Origin: Thalassotalea algicola
GTDB taxonomy: Bacteria > Pseudomonadota > Gammaproteobacteria > Enterobacterales > Alteromonadaceae
Length of the DNA stretch: 64,000 nt
Reading direction: 5' to 3'
NCBI RefSeq assembly: GCF_012932965.1
Contig: NZ_JABBXH010000003.1
Coordinates: 1-64,000 of the forward strand
The translations under genes were made by a program, and so were the position numbers. Every line of letters begins with the position of its first letter. The stretch's first letter is position 1. The notes beneath the pieces were generated by a model. It worked only from the letters and a program-made list of their open reading frames with translations, was not told the DNA's origin and searched no databases. Below are positions 28,601 through 37,898 of the stretch, piece by piece.

Positions 28601-29035
28601 ATGCGTTTAAATACATTATCTCCTGCACCAGGCGCTAAATCAGCCAAGAAACGTGTAGGTCGTGGTATCGGTTCTGGTTTAGGTAAAACTGGTGGTCGTG
28701 GTCACAAAGGTCAGAAGTCTCGTTCTGGCGGCAGTGTACGTCCAGGTTTCGAAGGCGGTCAAATGCCTTTAAAACAACGTTTACCTAAATTTGGTTTTAC
28801 TTCTCGTAAGTCTTTAGTTCACGCTGAAGTTCGTTTACACGAGTTAAATAAAATCGAAGGCGATGTTGTTGACATTCACACGCTAAAAGACGCTAACCTT
28901 ATCACGCGTAACATTGAAACAGTTAAGATCATGCTATCTGGCGAGATCACTAAACCGTTAACAATTCGTGGTATTGGTATTACTAAAGGCGCACGTGCAG
29001 CCGTTGAAGCTGCTGGCGGTAAAATCGAGGAATAA
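28601..29035 (+). CDS. rplO: 50S ribosomal protein L15
   Basis: A 144-residue protein with the glycine/lysine/arginine-rich N-terminal extension that threads into 23S rRNA ([20 protein letters not shown]) and the globular C-terminus ending '[15 protein letters not shown]'. It directly precedes secY, as in E. coli. Confidence 0.98.
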   Translation: MRLNTLSPAPGAKSAKKRVGRGIGSGLGKTGGRGHKGQKSRSGGSVRPGFEGGQMPLKQRLPKFGFTSRKSLVHAEVRLHELNKIEGDVVDIHTLKDANLITRNIETVKIMLSGEITKPLTIRGIGITKGARAAVEAAGGKIEE

Positions 29036-29043
29036 TACAGAAT

Positions 29044-30366
29044 ATGGCTACACCAGGTATGGATAAAGCTCAAGGTGGTTTAACCGAGCTGAAACAAAGA
29101 TTATGGTTCGTGTTTCTAGCACTTATCGTGTTTAGATTAGGATCATTTGTGCCAATTCCTGGTATTGACGCCGCTGTATTAGCTCAGTTGTTTGAACAAC
29201 AAAAGGGCACCATTGTAGAAATGTTTAACATGTTCTCTGGTGGTGCACTTGAGCGTGCCTCTGTATTGGCACTTGGTATTATGCCGTACATTTCAGCTTC
29301 GATTATTATGCAGTTATTAACTGTAGTTCATCCAACTATGGCTGAACTTAAGAAAGAAGGTGAAGCTGGACGTCGTAAGATCAGCCAATACACTCGCTAC
29401 GGTACTTTAGTACTAGCAACTGTACAATCAATCGCGATTGCACGTGGATTACCAGCAATGATGCCTGGCCTCGTTATTAACGAAGGTATGGGTTTCTACT
29501 TTGCGGCAGTAGTGTCGTTAGTAACTGGTACCATGTTCTTAATGTGGTTAGGTGAACAGATTACAGAAAGAGGTATCGGTAATGGTATCTCTATCTTGAT
29601 TTTCGCTGGTATTGTTGCTGGTATGCCATCAGCTGTTGGTCAAACGGCAGAGATGGCGCGTCAAGGTGAATTGCACTTATTAGTATTATTGCTAATTGCA
29701 GTAATTGTATTTGCGGTGACATTCTTTGTGGTTTTTGTTGAACGTGGTCAACGACGTATCGTTGTTAACTATGCAAAGCGTCAACAAGGTCGTAAAGTGT
29801 TTGCTGCGCAAAGTACTCATTTACCGCTCAAAGTGAATATGGCCGGTGTTATACCGCCAATCTTCGCTTCAAGTATTATTTTGTTCCCTGGTACGCTTGC
29901 GAACTGGTTTGGACAAGGTGATGGTGCGGTTGCTGATTTCTTCCAGAATATGTCTATGGCAATTTCTCCGGGTCAGCCTTTGTACGTAATGCTATTAGCT
30001 GCTGCAATAATCTTTTTCTGCTTCTTCTACACGGCGTTGGTTTTCAACCCGCGTGAAACAGCAGATAACCTGAAAAAGTCTGGTGCGTTTATTCCGGGTA
30101 TTCGTCCGGGTGAGCAGACTTCGAAATATATCGATAAAGTAATGACGCGTTTAACCTTAGCAGGTGCGTTATATATTACTTTTATTTGTTTGGTTCCTGA
30201 GTTTATGATGATTGCTTGGGATGTTCAGTTCTATTTTGGCGGTACGTCATTACTGATCATCGTGGTAGTAATCATGGACTTTATGGCACAAGTACAAACT
30301 CATTTGATGTCTCATCAATATGACAGCGTGCTTAAAAAAGCTAATCTTAAAGGCTACGGTCGATAA
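29044..30366 (+). CDS. secY: Protein translocase channel subunit SecY
   Basis: A 440-residue channel of the Sec translocon with ten membrane spans. Recognisable parts are the plug region after span 1 ('[24 protein letters not shown]'; read as [13 protein letters not shown] and [14 protein letters not shown]), the cytoplasmic loop '[15 protein letters not shown]', '[15 protein letters not shown]' and the ribosome-binding loop '[15 protein letters not shown]'. It sits at the end of the spc operon in its usual place. Confidence 0.98.
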   Translation: MATPGMDKAQGGLTELKQRLWFVFLALIVFRLGSFVPIPGIDAAVLAQLFEQQKGTIVEMFNMFSGGALERASVLALGIMPYISASIIMQLLTVVHPTMAELKKEGEAGRRKISQYTRYGTLVLATVQSIAIARGLPAMMPGLVINEGMGFYFAAVVSLVTGTMFLMWLGEQITERGIGNGISILIFAGIVAGMPSAVGQTAEMARQGELHLLVLLLIAVIVFAVTFFVVFVERGQRRIVVNYAKRQQGRKVFAAQSTHLPLKVNMAGVIPPIFASSIILFPGTLANWFGQGDGAVADFFQNMSMAISPGQPLYVMLLAAAIIFFCFFYTALVFNPRETADNLKKSGAFIPGIRPGEQTSKYIDKVMTRLTLAGALYITFICLVPEFMMIAWDVQFYFGGTSLLIIVVVIMDFMAQVQTHLMSHQYDSVLKKANLKGYGR

Positions 30367-30385
30367 GGTTTAACGGAGTAGTAAG

Positions 30386-30502
30386 ATGAAAGTTCGTGCA
30401 TCCGTAAAAAAGATTTGTCGCAACTGTAAAGTTGTAAAACGTGCTGGTGTGGTTCGTGTTATTTGTAAAACCGACCCTAAGCACAAGCAACGCCAAGGTT
30501 AA
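30386..30502 (+). CDS. rpmJ: 50S ribosomal protein L36, zinc-binding type
   Basis: A 38-residue protein, [20 protein letters not shown] then [18 protein letters not shown]. The zinc ligands Cys11, Cys14, Cys27 and His33 are all present (C+ type). It starts 19 bases after secY behind a CGGAG site and is the last spc gene. Confidence 0.97.
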   Translation: MKVRASVKKICRNCKVVKRAGVVRVICKTDPKHKQRQG

Positions 30503-30534
30503 TTTAAACCTTTAGCAAGCTAAATCTTTTAGAA

Positions 30535-30563
30535 GTGGCATTATGTAGATATTTCTGTATAAT
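30535..30563 (+). promoter_or_regulatory. Alpha operon promoter
   Basis: GTGGCA, 17-base spacer and a perfect TATAAT (30558-30563) followed by the discriminator GCCGCTTC, about 90 bases before rpsM. Confidence 0.75.
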
Positions 30564-30584
30564 GCCGCTTCGCTTTGCAAAAAA

Positions 30585-30660
30585 GAGTCAGGTTGAGTAT
30601 CCTAACGGGCTTTTCAACCTGTTGTTATTAATATTTAATATAGGAGATGTGTTAGTGGCC
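30585..30660 (+). promoter_or_regulatory. Alpha operon leader with S4-binding pseudoknot
   Basis: CAGGTTGA (30589-30596) pairs with TCAACCTG (30614-30621), and between and after them are GAGTATCCT and AACGGGCTTTTCA, phrases shared with the E. coli alpha leader in which S4 traps a nested pseudoknot that covers the rpsM start. The AGGAG site and GTG start follow. Established in E. coli; inferred here from sequence likeness. Confidence 0.82.
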
Positions 30661-31011
30661 CGTATCGCTGGCATTAACATCCCTGATCGTAAACATGCAG
30701 TAATTGCCCTTACTGCGATTTACGGTATCGGTTTAACTCGCTCAAAAGCAATTTTGGCGGCAACCGGTATCGCAGAATCTACAAAGATCAGCGAATTAGA
30801 CGAAGCTAAAATCGATTTGCTTCGTGCAGAAGTGGATAAGTACACTGTAGAAGGTGACTTACGCCGTGAAGTTTCAATGAACATCAAGCGTCTGATGGAC
30901 CTTGGCTGTTTCCGTGGTATTCGCCATCGTCGCAGTCTACCTCTACGTGGTCAACGCACTAAAACAAATGCGCGTACCCGTAAAGGTCCTCGTAAGCCTA
31001 TTAAAAAGTAA
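30655..31011 (+). CDS. rpsM: 30S ribosomal protein S13
   Basis: A 118-residue protein of the 30S head contacting the P-site tRNA. The start is the GTG at 30655 ([17 protein letters not shown]), eight bases after AGGAG. An open frame continues upstream through the leader but has no coding character and would add 40 residues that the family lacks. A GTG start is also used in E. coli rpsM, where it is part of S4 control. First gene of the alpha operon. Confidence 0.97.
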   Translation: MARIAGINIPDRKHAVIALTAIYGIGLTRSKAILAATGIAESTKISELDEAKIDLLRAEVDKYTVEGDLRREVSMNIKRLMDLGCFRGIRHRRSLPLRGQRTKTNARTRKGPRKPIKK

Positions 31012-31025
31012 CGAGGTAATTAGAC

Positions 31026-31415
31026 ATGGCTAAAACTCCAGTTCGTACGCGTAAACGCGTAAAAAAACAAGTTGCTGATGGCATGGCTCATATCCATGCT
31101 TCTTTCAACAACACAATCGTGACTCTTACAGACCGTCAAGGTAATGCATTATCTTGGGCGACTGCAGGTGGTTCAGGTTTCCGTGGTTCACGTAAATCTA
31201 CCCCTTTTGCTGCTCAGGTAGCTGCAGATCGTGCCGGTAAAGCTGCACAAGAGTTTGGTTTGAAGAATATTGAAGTGTTCGTTAAAGGTCCAGGTCCAGG
31301 TCGTGAATCTGCTATCCGTGCCTTAAATGCTGCTGGTTTTAAAATCACCAACATTACTGACGTTACACCTATTCCTCATAATGGTTGTCGTCCTCCTAAG
31401 AAACGTCGCGTTTAA
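31026..31415 (+). CDS. rpsK: 30S ribosomal protein S11
   Basis: A 129-residue platform protein near the mRNA exit. '[20 protein letters not shown]' and '[18 protein letters not shown]' are the family signatures, and the end '[12 protein letters not shown]' is intact. In its standard position after rpsM. Confidence 0.98.
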   Translation: MAKTPVRTRKRVKKQVADGMAHIHASFNNTIVTLTDRQGNALSWATAGGSGFRGSRKSTPFAAQVAADRAGKAAQEFGLKNIEVFVKGPGPGRESAIRALNAAGFKITNITDVTPIPHNGCRPPKKRRV

Positions 31416-31436
31416 TAGGATAGTTGGAGAAAGAAA

Positions 31437-32057
31437 ATGGCAAGATATTTAGGTCCTAAGCTAAAACTTAGCCGTCGTGAAGGTACCGACTTATTCCTTA
31501 AGTCTGGTGTTCGCGCGATCGATACTAAATGTAAAATCGAAACTATTCCAGGTCAGCACGGCGCTCGTCGCGGTCGTTTATCTGACTATGGTGTACAACT
31601 TCGTGAAAAACAAAAAGTACGTCGTATTTACGGTGTATTAGAGAAGCAATTCCGTAACTACTATAAAGAAGCGGCACGTCTAAAAGGTAACACAGGTGAA
31701 AACTTGTTAGCTCTTTTAGAAACTCGTTTAGACAATGTAGTTTACCGTATGGGTTACGCAAGTACTCGTGCAGAAGCTCGTCAACTAGTTAGCCACAAAG
31801 CTATCGTAGTAAACGGTGTTGTTGTAAATATTCCATCTTTCACTGTTAAAGCTGAAGATGTGGTTTCTATTCGTGAAAAATCTAAGACTCAAGCACGTAT
31901 TGTTGCTGCTTTAGAGTTAGCCGAGCAACGCGAGAAGCCAGTCTGGGTTGAAGTAGACAATAAGAAAATGGAAGGCGTTTTCAAACGTATTCCAGAGCGT
32001 TCAGACTTGTCTGCTGAAATTAATGAACAGTTGATTGTCGAGCTTTACTCTAAGTAA
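31437..32057 (+). CDS. rpsD: 30S ribosomal protein S4
   Basis: A 206-residue primary assembly protein and, in E. coli, the repressor of the alpha operon. It has the zinc-free N-terminus ([20 protein letters not shown]) and the S4 RNA-binding domain '[20 protein letters not shown]'. A matching target lies at 30585-30660. Length is that of E. coli. Confidence 0.98.
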   Translation: MARYLGPKLKLSRREGTDLFLKSGVRAIDTKCKIETIPGQHGARRGRLSDYGVQLREKQKVRRIYGVLEKQFRNYYKEAARLKGNTGENLLALLETRLDNVVYRMGYASTRAEARQLVSHKAIVVNGVVVNIPSFTVKAEDVVSIREKSKTQARIVAALELAEQREKPVWVEVDNKKMEGVFKRIPERSDLSAEINEQLIVELYSK

Positions 32058-32081
32058 AGCTGAACTTTAAGAGAGGACATA

Positions 32082-33071
32082 ATGCAGGGTTCTGTAACCG
32101 AATTCTTAAGACCACGTTTAGTAGATGTTGAAACTGTCAGCCCTACACGTTCTAAAGTTACTTTAGAGCCATTAGAGCGTGGTTTTGGTCACACTTTAGG
32201 TAACGCCTTACGTCGCATTTTATTATCTTCAATGCCAGGTTGTGCTGTAACTGAAGTTGAAATTGATGGCGTATTACACGAGTACAGTAGTAAAGAAGGT
32301 GTTCAAGAAGACATCATCGAAATACTACTTAACCTTAAAGGACTTGCTGTTCGTTTAGAAGGCAAAAATGAAGCTGTTCTAACGATTACTAAGTCTGGTG
32401 AAGGCCCTGTTACGGCTGCTGATATTCAGCATGATGGTGATGTAGAAATTGCAAATCCAGAGCACGTAATTTGTCACCTAACTGGTGACGGCTCTATCAG
32501 CATGCGTATCAAGGTAGAAATGGGTCGTGGTTACGTTCCAGCTTCTGCTCGTCGCGAAGCCGAAGAAGAAGAAAGAGCAATTGGCCGTTTATTGGTTGAT
32601 GCTTCATTCAGTCCTGTAGCAAGAATTGCTTATGACGTTGACTCTGCGCGTGTAGAACAACGTACAGACTTAGATAAGCTAATTATCGACATGGAAACTA
32701 ACGGTACGTTAGATCCTGAAGAAGCAATCCGTCGCGCTTCAACAATTTTAGCTGAACAGCTAGATGCGTTTGTAGAGTTACGTGATGTGACAGAAGTGGA
32801 ACAAAAAGAAGAGAAACCTCTATTTGATCCAATTTTACTTCGTCCTGTTGATGACCTTGAGCTTACTGTTCGTTCAGCGAACTGTCTAAAAGCAGAAGCA
32901 ATTCAGTATATCGGTGATTTAGTACAACGTGCAGAAGTTGAACTTCTTAAAACGCCTAATTTAGGTAAGAAGTCACTTACTGAGATCAAAGATGTCTTAG
33001 CATCTCGTGGTTTATCTTTAGGCATGCGCCTAGAGAACTGGCCACCAGAAAGCATCGCTGATAACGACTAA
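32082..33071 (+). CDS. rpoA: RNA polymerase alpha subunit
   Basis: A 329-residue subunit with the dimerising N-terminal domain ('[20 protein letters not shown]', '[10 protein letters not shown]'), a flexible linker near residue 235-248, and the C-terminal DNA/activator-binding domain whose '[19 protein letters not shown]' contains the arginine equal to E. coli R265. Nothing is unusual. Confidence 0.99.
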   Translation: MQGSVTEFLRPRLVDVETVSPTRSKVTLEPLERGFGHTLGNALRRILLSSMPGCAVTEVEIDGVLHEYSSKEGVQEDIIEILLNLKGLAVRLEGKNEAVLTITKSGEGPVTAADIQHDGDVEIANPEHVICHLTGDGSISMRIKVEMGRGYVPASARREAEEEERAIGRLLVDASFSPVARIAYDVDSARVEQRTDLDKLIIDMETNGTLDPEEAIRRASTILAEQLDAFVELRDVTEVEQKEEKPLFDPILLRPVDDLELTVRSANCLKAEAIQYIGDLVQRAEVELLKTPNLGKKSLTEIKDVLASRGLSLGMRLENWPPESIADND

Positions 33072-33109
33072 ATCGATATCGTAAACTAATAGTAGAGAAG
33101 GATTAACTT

Positions 33110-33517
33110 ATGCGCCATCGTAAAAGCGGTCGCCAGTTAAACCGTAATAGCAGTCATCGTCAAGCGATGTTCCGCAATATGGCAAGCTCTTTAGTTAAGC
33201 ACGGTGTTATTAAAACTACTGTTGCTAAAGCTAAAGAATTACGTCGCGTGGTTGAGCCATTAATTACATTGGCAAAAACTGACAGCGTAGCAAACCGTCG
33301 TTTAGCTTTCGCTCGTACACGTGATCAAGAAGTTGTAGGTCTTTTATTTAGCGAACTTGGTCCTCGTTACCAAGAACGCCCAGGTGGTTACACTCGCATT
33401 TTAAAATGTGGTTACCGTACTGGTGATAAAGCACCAATGGCTTATGTTGAGCTAGTTGACCGCCCAGCTGTTGAAGAAGCAGTTGAAGCGGCTGAAGAAG
33501 CTAACGCAGAAGCTTAA
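33110..33517 (+). CDS. rplQ: 50S ribosomal protein L17
   Basis: A 135-residue protein near the tunnel exit. '[20 protein letters not shown]' and '[17 protein letters not shown]' are standard, and the acidic alanine/glutamate tail is a common variable end. It is the last gene of the alpha operon, followed at once by a strong terminator. Confidence 0.98.
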   Translation: MRHRKSGRQLNRNSSHRQAMFRNMASSLVKHGVIKTTVAKAKELRRVVEPLITLAKTDSVANRRLAFARTRDQEVVGLLFSELGPRYQERPGGYTRILKCGYRTGDKAPMAYVELVDRPAVEEAVEAAEEANAEA

Positions 33518-33537
33518 ATCGAAAGATTGAAGAAGTA

Positions 33538-33566
33538 AAAACGGAGCCCTTGGCTCCGTTTTTTTT
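33538..33566 (+). terminator. Rho-independent terminator of the alpha operon
   Basis: ACGGAGCC, loop CTT, GGCTCCGT and eight T residues, 20 bases after rplQ. Flanking A and T bases extend the stem. Confidence 0.95.
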
Positions 33567-33682
33567 GCCTAAAATAAAATGGATTTTACCTCGTGATAGC
33601 AAATATCAGATGTGTTTTCTTGCTATCCTAATTAAATCACCGTATAACAATCTCAGCTTAATTTCTAACTGATACTCTATAG

Positions 33683-34582
33683 ATGTCTTCAAGAAATCCA
33701 ATAATTGCAGTAACGGGCTCTTCTGGAGCTGGTACGTCTACGACCACAGAGTCGTTTGAACATATATTTCGAACCTTAGGGATTTCCTCTGCGAAAGTGG
33801 AAGGGGATAGCTTTCATCGTTTTTCTCGCCAAGAAATGGACCTAGAGAAACGTAAAGCGAGAGATGAAGGACGCAACATTAGTTATTTCGGCGATCAGGC
33901 CAATGACTTTGATGCCTTAGAGAAATTATTCAAGGACTACTCAGAAACCGGCAAAGGCAGTATGCGTCGCTACTTGCACACGTTTGACGAGGCAGTCCCT
34001 TATAACCAAATGCCTGGAACATTTACTCCTTGGGAAGAACTTGGCGAAGGAACTGATTTGCTGTTTTATGAAGGTTTACACGGAGGCGTTGTAACCGAAA
34101 AAAATGATGTTGCTCAGCATGTAGATTTACTTATTGGAATGGTACCTATTGTTAACTTGGAGTGGATTCAAAAAATCATTCGAGATACCAACCAGCGTGG
34201 CCATAGTCGAGAAGCAGTTACTCATAGCATTGTGCGCTCTATGGATGATTACATTAATTTCATTACGCCACAGTTCTCTCGTACCCACGTAAATTTCCAG
34301 CGAGTACCGACAGTAGATACCTCTAATCCCTTTAGTGCAAAGGCAATACCTACACTTGATGAAAGCTTTGTGGTTATTCGATTTAGAGATTCGACAAATG
34401 TAGATTTTCCATTTTACCTGTCGATGATTGATGGTGCTTTTATGTCCCGTGTAAATACCTTAGTGGTGCCAGGTGGTAAAATGGGCTTAGCGATGGAGTT
34501 GATCCTTACTCCGCTAATTAGAGATTTAATGGATAAAAAAGCTGAAGCAAATAAGCAACTCGACTGGATGTCAGATTTGTAA
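33683..34582 (+). CDS. prkB: Phosphoribulokinase-family protein, PrkB-like
   Basis: A 299-residue P-loop kinase close to E. coli PrkB along its whole length: Walker A GSSGAGTSTTT, 'VEGDSFHRFSRQEMDLEKRK', 'YFEGLHGG' region (FYEGLHGGVV) and 'TPQFSRTHVNFQRVPTVDTS'. Despite the name, there is no RuBisCO here, and the natural substrate of such proteins outside autotrophs is not established. In many gammaproteobacteria prkB lies by yhfA, and a yhfA homologue is found 1.3 kb away. The stop abuts the next start without a gap. Confidence 0.92.
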   Translation: MSSRNPIIAVTGSSGAGTSTTTESFEHIFRTLGISSAKVEGDSFHRFSRQEMDLEKRKARDEGRNISYFGDQANDFDALEKLFKDYSETGKGSMRRYLHTFDEAVPYNQMPGTFTPWEELGEGTDLLFYEGLHGGVVTEKNDVAQHVDLLIGMVPIVNLEWIQKIIRDTNQRGHSREAVTHSIVRSMDDYINFITPQFSRTHVNFQRVPTVDTSNPFSAKAIPTLDESFVVIRFRDSTNVDFPFYLSMIDGAFMSRVNTLVVPGGKMGLAMELILTPLIRDLMDKKAEANKQLDWMSDL

Positions 34583-35836
34583 ATGAAAGCTTTTGTCGCA
34601 TGGATAGCTATTACTTTAACGACAATATTTTCGACTATCACTTGTGCCAAAAATATATTGATTACTGACATTTCAAAGGATAGTGCAAACAATTGGAAAG
34701 TTACCTACCGAAGTAAAGCACCTATTAGTAGCTTGCAACTGGCAATAACCAAAGATGATTCAAGACTGGAAAGGTGGCGGATCGTCGATAAAGGTTTTGA
34801 GTTCAGGCAATCAAACGGTTTAGATACGTTATTTAGGCGTGATGGCGGTCAATTTACACAGGTTAGTTTTAGTTTAACGCCAACTTATATTCATTTACCA
34901 AAGTATTACGCGCCATTTTCACCTTTTTCAGACGGCTCAATGTTATTTCATAGTGCAAGGTTCTTTGCATGTCCAGAGCTCTGTTCTGGCATTGAAAACT
35001 TATGGTATATCAGGCTGACGGCACCAAAAAATGAAACAATTATCATTGATGGAATGGTGACAAATGGTAGCGCAAGTTGGTATGACTACAACGATGGTAA
35101 AAAAGTCTATGTAGGCGGGTTAGCGCCGAGTGAGTTCGCTAATTTATTAGCAGTTGTTGACCCCTCTTTGCCGGATAAGGTGACAACTACGCTCAACCAA
35201 TTTCTACCTAAAGCTTTCGCTCTATTATCAAATAAAATTAGGCCATTGGAACAAAAACCAACGTTGTTTGCGTCATTAGGTGAAAACTCAGATGACAAAT
35301 ATGGAAGGCAGGGCGGTGTATTGCCTAATCAGATTTTTATGCACTGGTACGGTAAGCTCGGAAAGTTAGACTACTTCGATTTGCTCTGGTTTTATGCTCA
35401 TGAAGCCGTTCATATATTTCAGGGCATTGAACAAATGAATATTGACAACGCAAATGCTTGGATTCACGAAGGGCATGCCGATTATCTAGCGAGCGTATTA
35501 CTGTTAAACTTTTATCCAGAAGCTAAGTCTTATGTTGAAGAACGCATCAACCGCGCAGCTAAGTCGTGTGTCACATCACTAGAAACATTGGCGTTAGAAG
35601 AATTTTCCAATAATGGAAAGTATAAAGAGCTGTACGATTGTGGACTCTATTATTATAGTTCGTTGGCAGCAGCTAGTAATGACAAAGAAAACATGCCCTA
35701 TAGTTTTTGGCGCTTAGTGGTTAACGAATCGCTTGCTACTAGTAAAATAGATATGTCGTCCGTTGAGCGTGTATCTAAACAGCTAGTTGATGAAGATAAA
35801 GTAAGGCAAATCGTCGTTAACTTAAAGGGCAAGTAA
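34583..35836 (+). CDS. Probable secreted zinc metallopeptidase (gluzincin-like)
   Basis: A 417-residue protein with a signal peptide (residues 1-22, ending TITCA). The middle holds His273-Glu-Ala-Val-His277 and, 18 residues further, Glu296 in IHEGHAD; HEXXH-X18-E is the zinc site of gluzincin peptidases (M1 and relatives). Residues about 20-170 are predicted beta-rich and may form an N-terminal domain. I do not recognise the family beyond this. The gene starts directly at the prkB stop codon and so is likely co-transcribed, though no functional tie is known. Substrate unknown; a degenerate or non-peptidase metalloprotein is possible. Confidence 0.7.
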   Translation: MKAFVAWIAITLTTIFSTITCAKNILITDISKDSANNWKVTYRSKAPISSLQLAITKDDSRLERWRIVDKGFEFRQSNGLDTLFRRDGGQFTQVSFSLTPTYIHLPKYYAPFSPFSDGSMLFHSARFFACPELCSGIENLWYIRLTAPKNETIIIDGMVTNGSASWYDYNDGKKVYVGGLAPSEFANLLAVVDPSLPDKVTTTLNQFLPKAFALLSNKIRPLEQKPTLFASLGENSDDKYGRQGGVLPNQIFMHWYGKLGKLDYFDLLWFYAHEAVHIFQGIEQMNIDNANAWIHEGHADYLASVLLLNFYPEAKSYVEERINRAAKSCVTSLETLALEEFSNNGKYKELYDCGLYYYSSLAAASNDKENMPYSFWRLVVNESLATSKIDMSSVERVSKQLVDEDKVRQIVVNLKGK

Positions 35837-35862
35837 TATCTACCAACCCTTTTACAACATTA

Positions 35863-36267
35863 TTACTGTTCGACGATAGAGAAATCGTGAGTAATTTCAA
35901 CCGCTTTATTGAGCATTAACGCAACAGAACAATATTTATCTGCCGACAAATCGACTGCGCGCGCTACATGCTTTTCAGCTACTCCTTTGCCTGTGACGAC
36001 AAAATGTAGATGAATTTTAGTGAATAGTGCTGGTACAGCGTCAGCGCGGGTTCCATCTAACTCTACACGCACCGCTGAAACATTCTGACGCGCTTTCTCA
36101 AGTATGCTTACAACGTCTACCGAGGAACACCCGCCTAATGAGATCAGTACATTTTCCATAGGGCTTGGTGCTGTTTCACCACCATTTGCATCTAATACGA
36201 TGGAGTGACCACTTTCTGACTGACCTAGGAAAAGTTCTTCACCAATCCATTTCACTGTTGCTTTCAT
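35863..36267 (-). CDS. yhfA: OsmC-family protein, YhfA-like
   Basis: A 134-residue protein equal in length to E. coli YhfA: 'MKATVKWIGEELFLGQSESG', 'APSPMENVLISLGGCSSVDV' and 'ARAVDLSADKYCSVALMLNK'. The two conserved cysteines (one in GGCSS, one in KYCSVA) suggest a thiol-dependent peroxide reductase function, known for OsmC/Ohr but not shown for YhfA. I take the ATG at 36267, eight bases after GAGG, and not the TTG six codons upstream. Convergent with the preceding peptidase-like gene. Confidence 0.9.
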   Translation of the reverse strand: MKATVKWIGEELFLGQSESGHSIVLDANGGETAPSPMENVLISLGGCSSVDVVSILEKARQNVSAVRVELDGTRADAVPALFTKIHLHFVVTGKGVAEKHVARAVDLSADKYCSVALMLNKAVEITHDFSIVEQ

Positions 36268-36356
36268 TTTTGCCTCTGTATTCAATTTTTTGGTTACCAG
36301 AAGGATTCTATCGGCTTAATGAAAATGAATAAATTGCTTTTTTTTATTTATGGTAA

Positions 36357-36704
36357 TTAATGAGGAAGGTTATGAATTTCTGTATCGAATAAATTTTTAA
36401 TTAGTGTCGCGAATTCTTTAATAAATTCGCGTTGATTAGCTGAGACTGGGTTATTCACTACTGCGGAGAGAATTTCTTGAAGATCATAAAGCATGGAATC
36501 AACTTCTCGAATAATCATATTACGCTGATTAAACGTTAAATCTTCATTTTGGCTACAAACAAGAATTATCTGTTCGCTTAATTCCTGCTCGATTACTTCC
36601 ATAACCGTTTCATCCGAACTGGCATTAGTTGCATTCTCAAACAGGCTTAAATGCTCGGTGAGATATTCAATTATATGAACGTAACCTTCGGTATCGGTAA
36701 CCAT
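36357..36704 (-). CDS. Small acidic protein of unknown function, possibly DUF3802
   Basis: A 115-residue, mostly helical acidic protein without signal peptide or membrane span. It looks like the small DUF3802-type proteins of Shewanella and relatives (start MVTDTEGYVHIIEYLTEHL), but I am unsure of that. No catalytic motif. It stands alone on the minus strand between the OsmC gene and a terminator. Confidence 0.6.
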   Translation of the reverse strand: MVTDTEGYVHIIEYLTEHLSLFENATNASSDETVMEVIEQELSEQIILVCSQNEDLTFNQRNMIIREVDSMLYDLQEILSAVVNNPVSANQREFIKEFATLIKNLFDTEIHNLPH

Positions 36705-36787
36705 GATTAGATTTACTGCTTATTAGTTAATGTTTTACTTTACTCTTTTTAACTAAGTTATAGCAAGTTAGTTCATTACGTACAAAT

Positions 36788-36812
36788 AAAAAAGCCCACT
36801 TTATAGTGGGCT
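36788..36812 (-). terminator. Terminator of the DUF1338 gene
   Basis: On the minus strand, AGCCCACT, loop ATAA, AGTGGGCT followed by a run of T, 20 bases after the DUF1338 stop codon. Confidence 0.9.
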
Positions 36813-36832
36813 CTTTGATTACTTGATTCTCA

Positions 36833-37633
36833 TTACGCCGCAGCGTTAGTACTTTCAAATATTTTGTCAGCAGATGCAGCGACAAAGCCAGTGTATAGTT
36901 CGCCGCTGGCTAAAGGATAACGTTTAGCAAACTCATAGAAACAGCTTGGAATTGCTACTTTTGTATCACTAAATTGTACATCAGCGTGATCTGCCATTGT
37001 TGAAGATTGTTCAAGCTTTACAGTTTCATCACCTTTTATTTCACCACCGGTGGCATTTAGCTTAAAGCCGCCTGCTTTTAATGTACTGTTAACCGCGTCA
37101 ATGGTTTCAAAATCTTCTAAGTGATTAATGCTTACCGTGAAGTGGTTTGCACGATAACCCCATGCAGCTAACCATGCGGCATATTCACTTTCTGCTAATA
37201 GCGTTTGATAGTCGCTAAAGCTTACATTCCATTGTTTACCTGAATATAAAAAGTCTTCTGCAGCAACTGCTTCTTCTGGCAGTTGTTCAACCAGCTTGTG
37301 AATAATTGCTTGAGCTTCTTCTGAAAACTCTTCTACAAGCAACTGACTAATAAATACTTTTGGTTGTGTAGTATCTGGATGCTCAAAATGTTTAGCGTAA
37401 AGTTTTTTTGCTTCGAAGTGATATTCACCACATTCTTCATAACCTAGCTTAATTAAGTGTGCAGCTAGCTTGTCTAAGCTCACTTTATCAATGTTGAACG
37501 TGCGATAAGCGACATGATCATTAATCACGTCGTTACCAGAGCCTAGTAATTGATGTACTTGCTTGGCAGAAGGGGTAACTTCTAGGTAATTTTTCCAAAT
37601 GTTATTAAATAATTGTGTAACTTGCGCAGTCAT
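36833..37633 (-). CDS. DUF1338-domain protein (HglS-like metalloenzyme fold)
   Basis: A 266-residue protein of the DUF1338 family, whose characterised member HglS converts 2-oxoadipate to 2-hydroxyglutarate in lysine breakdown. The metal-ligand start 'NDHVAYRTFNID' (His38) and 'NHFTVSINHLEDFETIDAVN' are seen, with an 'LYTGFVAASADKIFE' end. It is much shorter than HglS (about 460 residues), so the substrate may differ. It lies after astD but is separated by a terminator and about 230 bases, so it is probably transcribed alone, perhaps still as part of amino-acid catabolism. Confidence 0.8.
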   Translation of the reverse strand: MTAQVTQLFNNIWKNYLEVTPSAKQVHQLLGSGNDVINDHVAYRTFNIDKVSLDKLAAHLIKLGYEECGEYHFEAKKLYAKHFEHPDTTQPKVFISQLLVEEFSEEAQAIIHKLVEQLPEEAVAAEDFLYSGKQWNVSFSDYQTLLAESEYAAWLAAWGYRANHFTVSINHLEDFETIDAVNSTLKAGGFKLNATGGEIKGDETVKLEQSSTMADHADVQFSDTKVAIPSCFYEFAKRYPLASGELYTGFVAASADKIFESTNAAA

Positions 37634-37862
37634 AGCGTTTCCTAATAAAACTAAAAATAAGGATTGAACAGAGTCGGCGTAAGCAATTCGTTGAACGGTT
37701 TTTTGATGACGAAAGCAAACGCTAACTTTACGTCAGAAATCTAGATTTGGTCGATACTTTTGAAAAACGAGGGGCGTCTTGCCGCTGTTTGAATTTGATA
37801 TTGAATCGTCATAGTCGATATTTTAAACGATTTTAAAGCAATTACTCAAATAAATTTTAAAT

Positions 37863-37890
37863 AAAAAAACGCCCATCGATAGACAGGCGC
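37863..37890 (-). terminator. Terminator of the ast operon
   Basis: On the minus strand CGCCTGTC, loop TATC, GATGGGCG and seven T. Two central pairs are G-T wobbles only in the minus-strand transcript, so the structure is directional. Confidence 0.82.
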
Positions 37891-37898
37891 TAATTAAA

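Noticed and set aside
30503-30530. A terminator between rpmJ and rpsM (TTTAG-CAAG-CTAAA then TCTTTT)
   Set aside because: Only five weak A/T-rich pairs; too weak to claim, and partial read-through into the alpha operon is expected.
30535-30654. A 40-residue N-terminal extension of S13
   Set aside because: It would run through the alpha leader; the GTG at 30655 has a good ribosome binding site and gives the exact family length.
33683-34582. Phosphoribulokinase as evidence for the Calvin cycle
   Set aside because: The sequence is of the PrkB type found in heterotrophs, and no RuBisCO gene is present.
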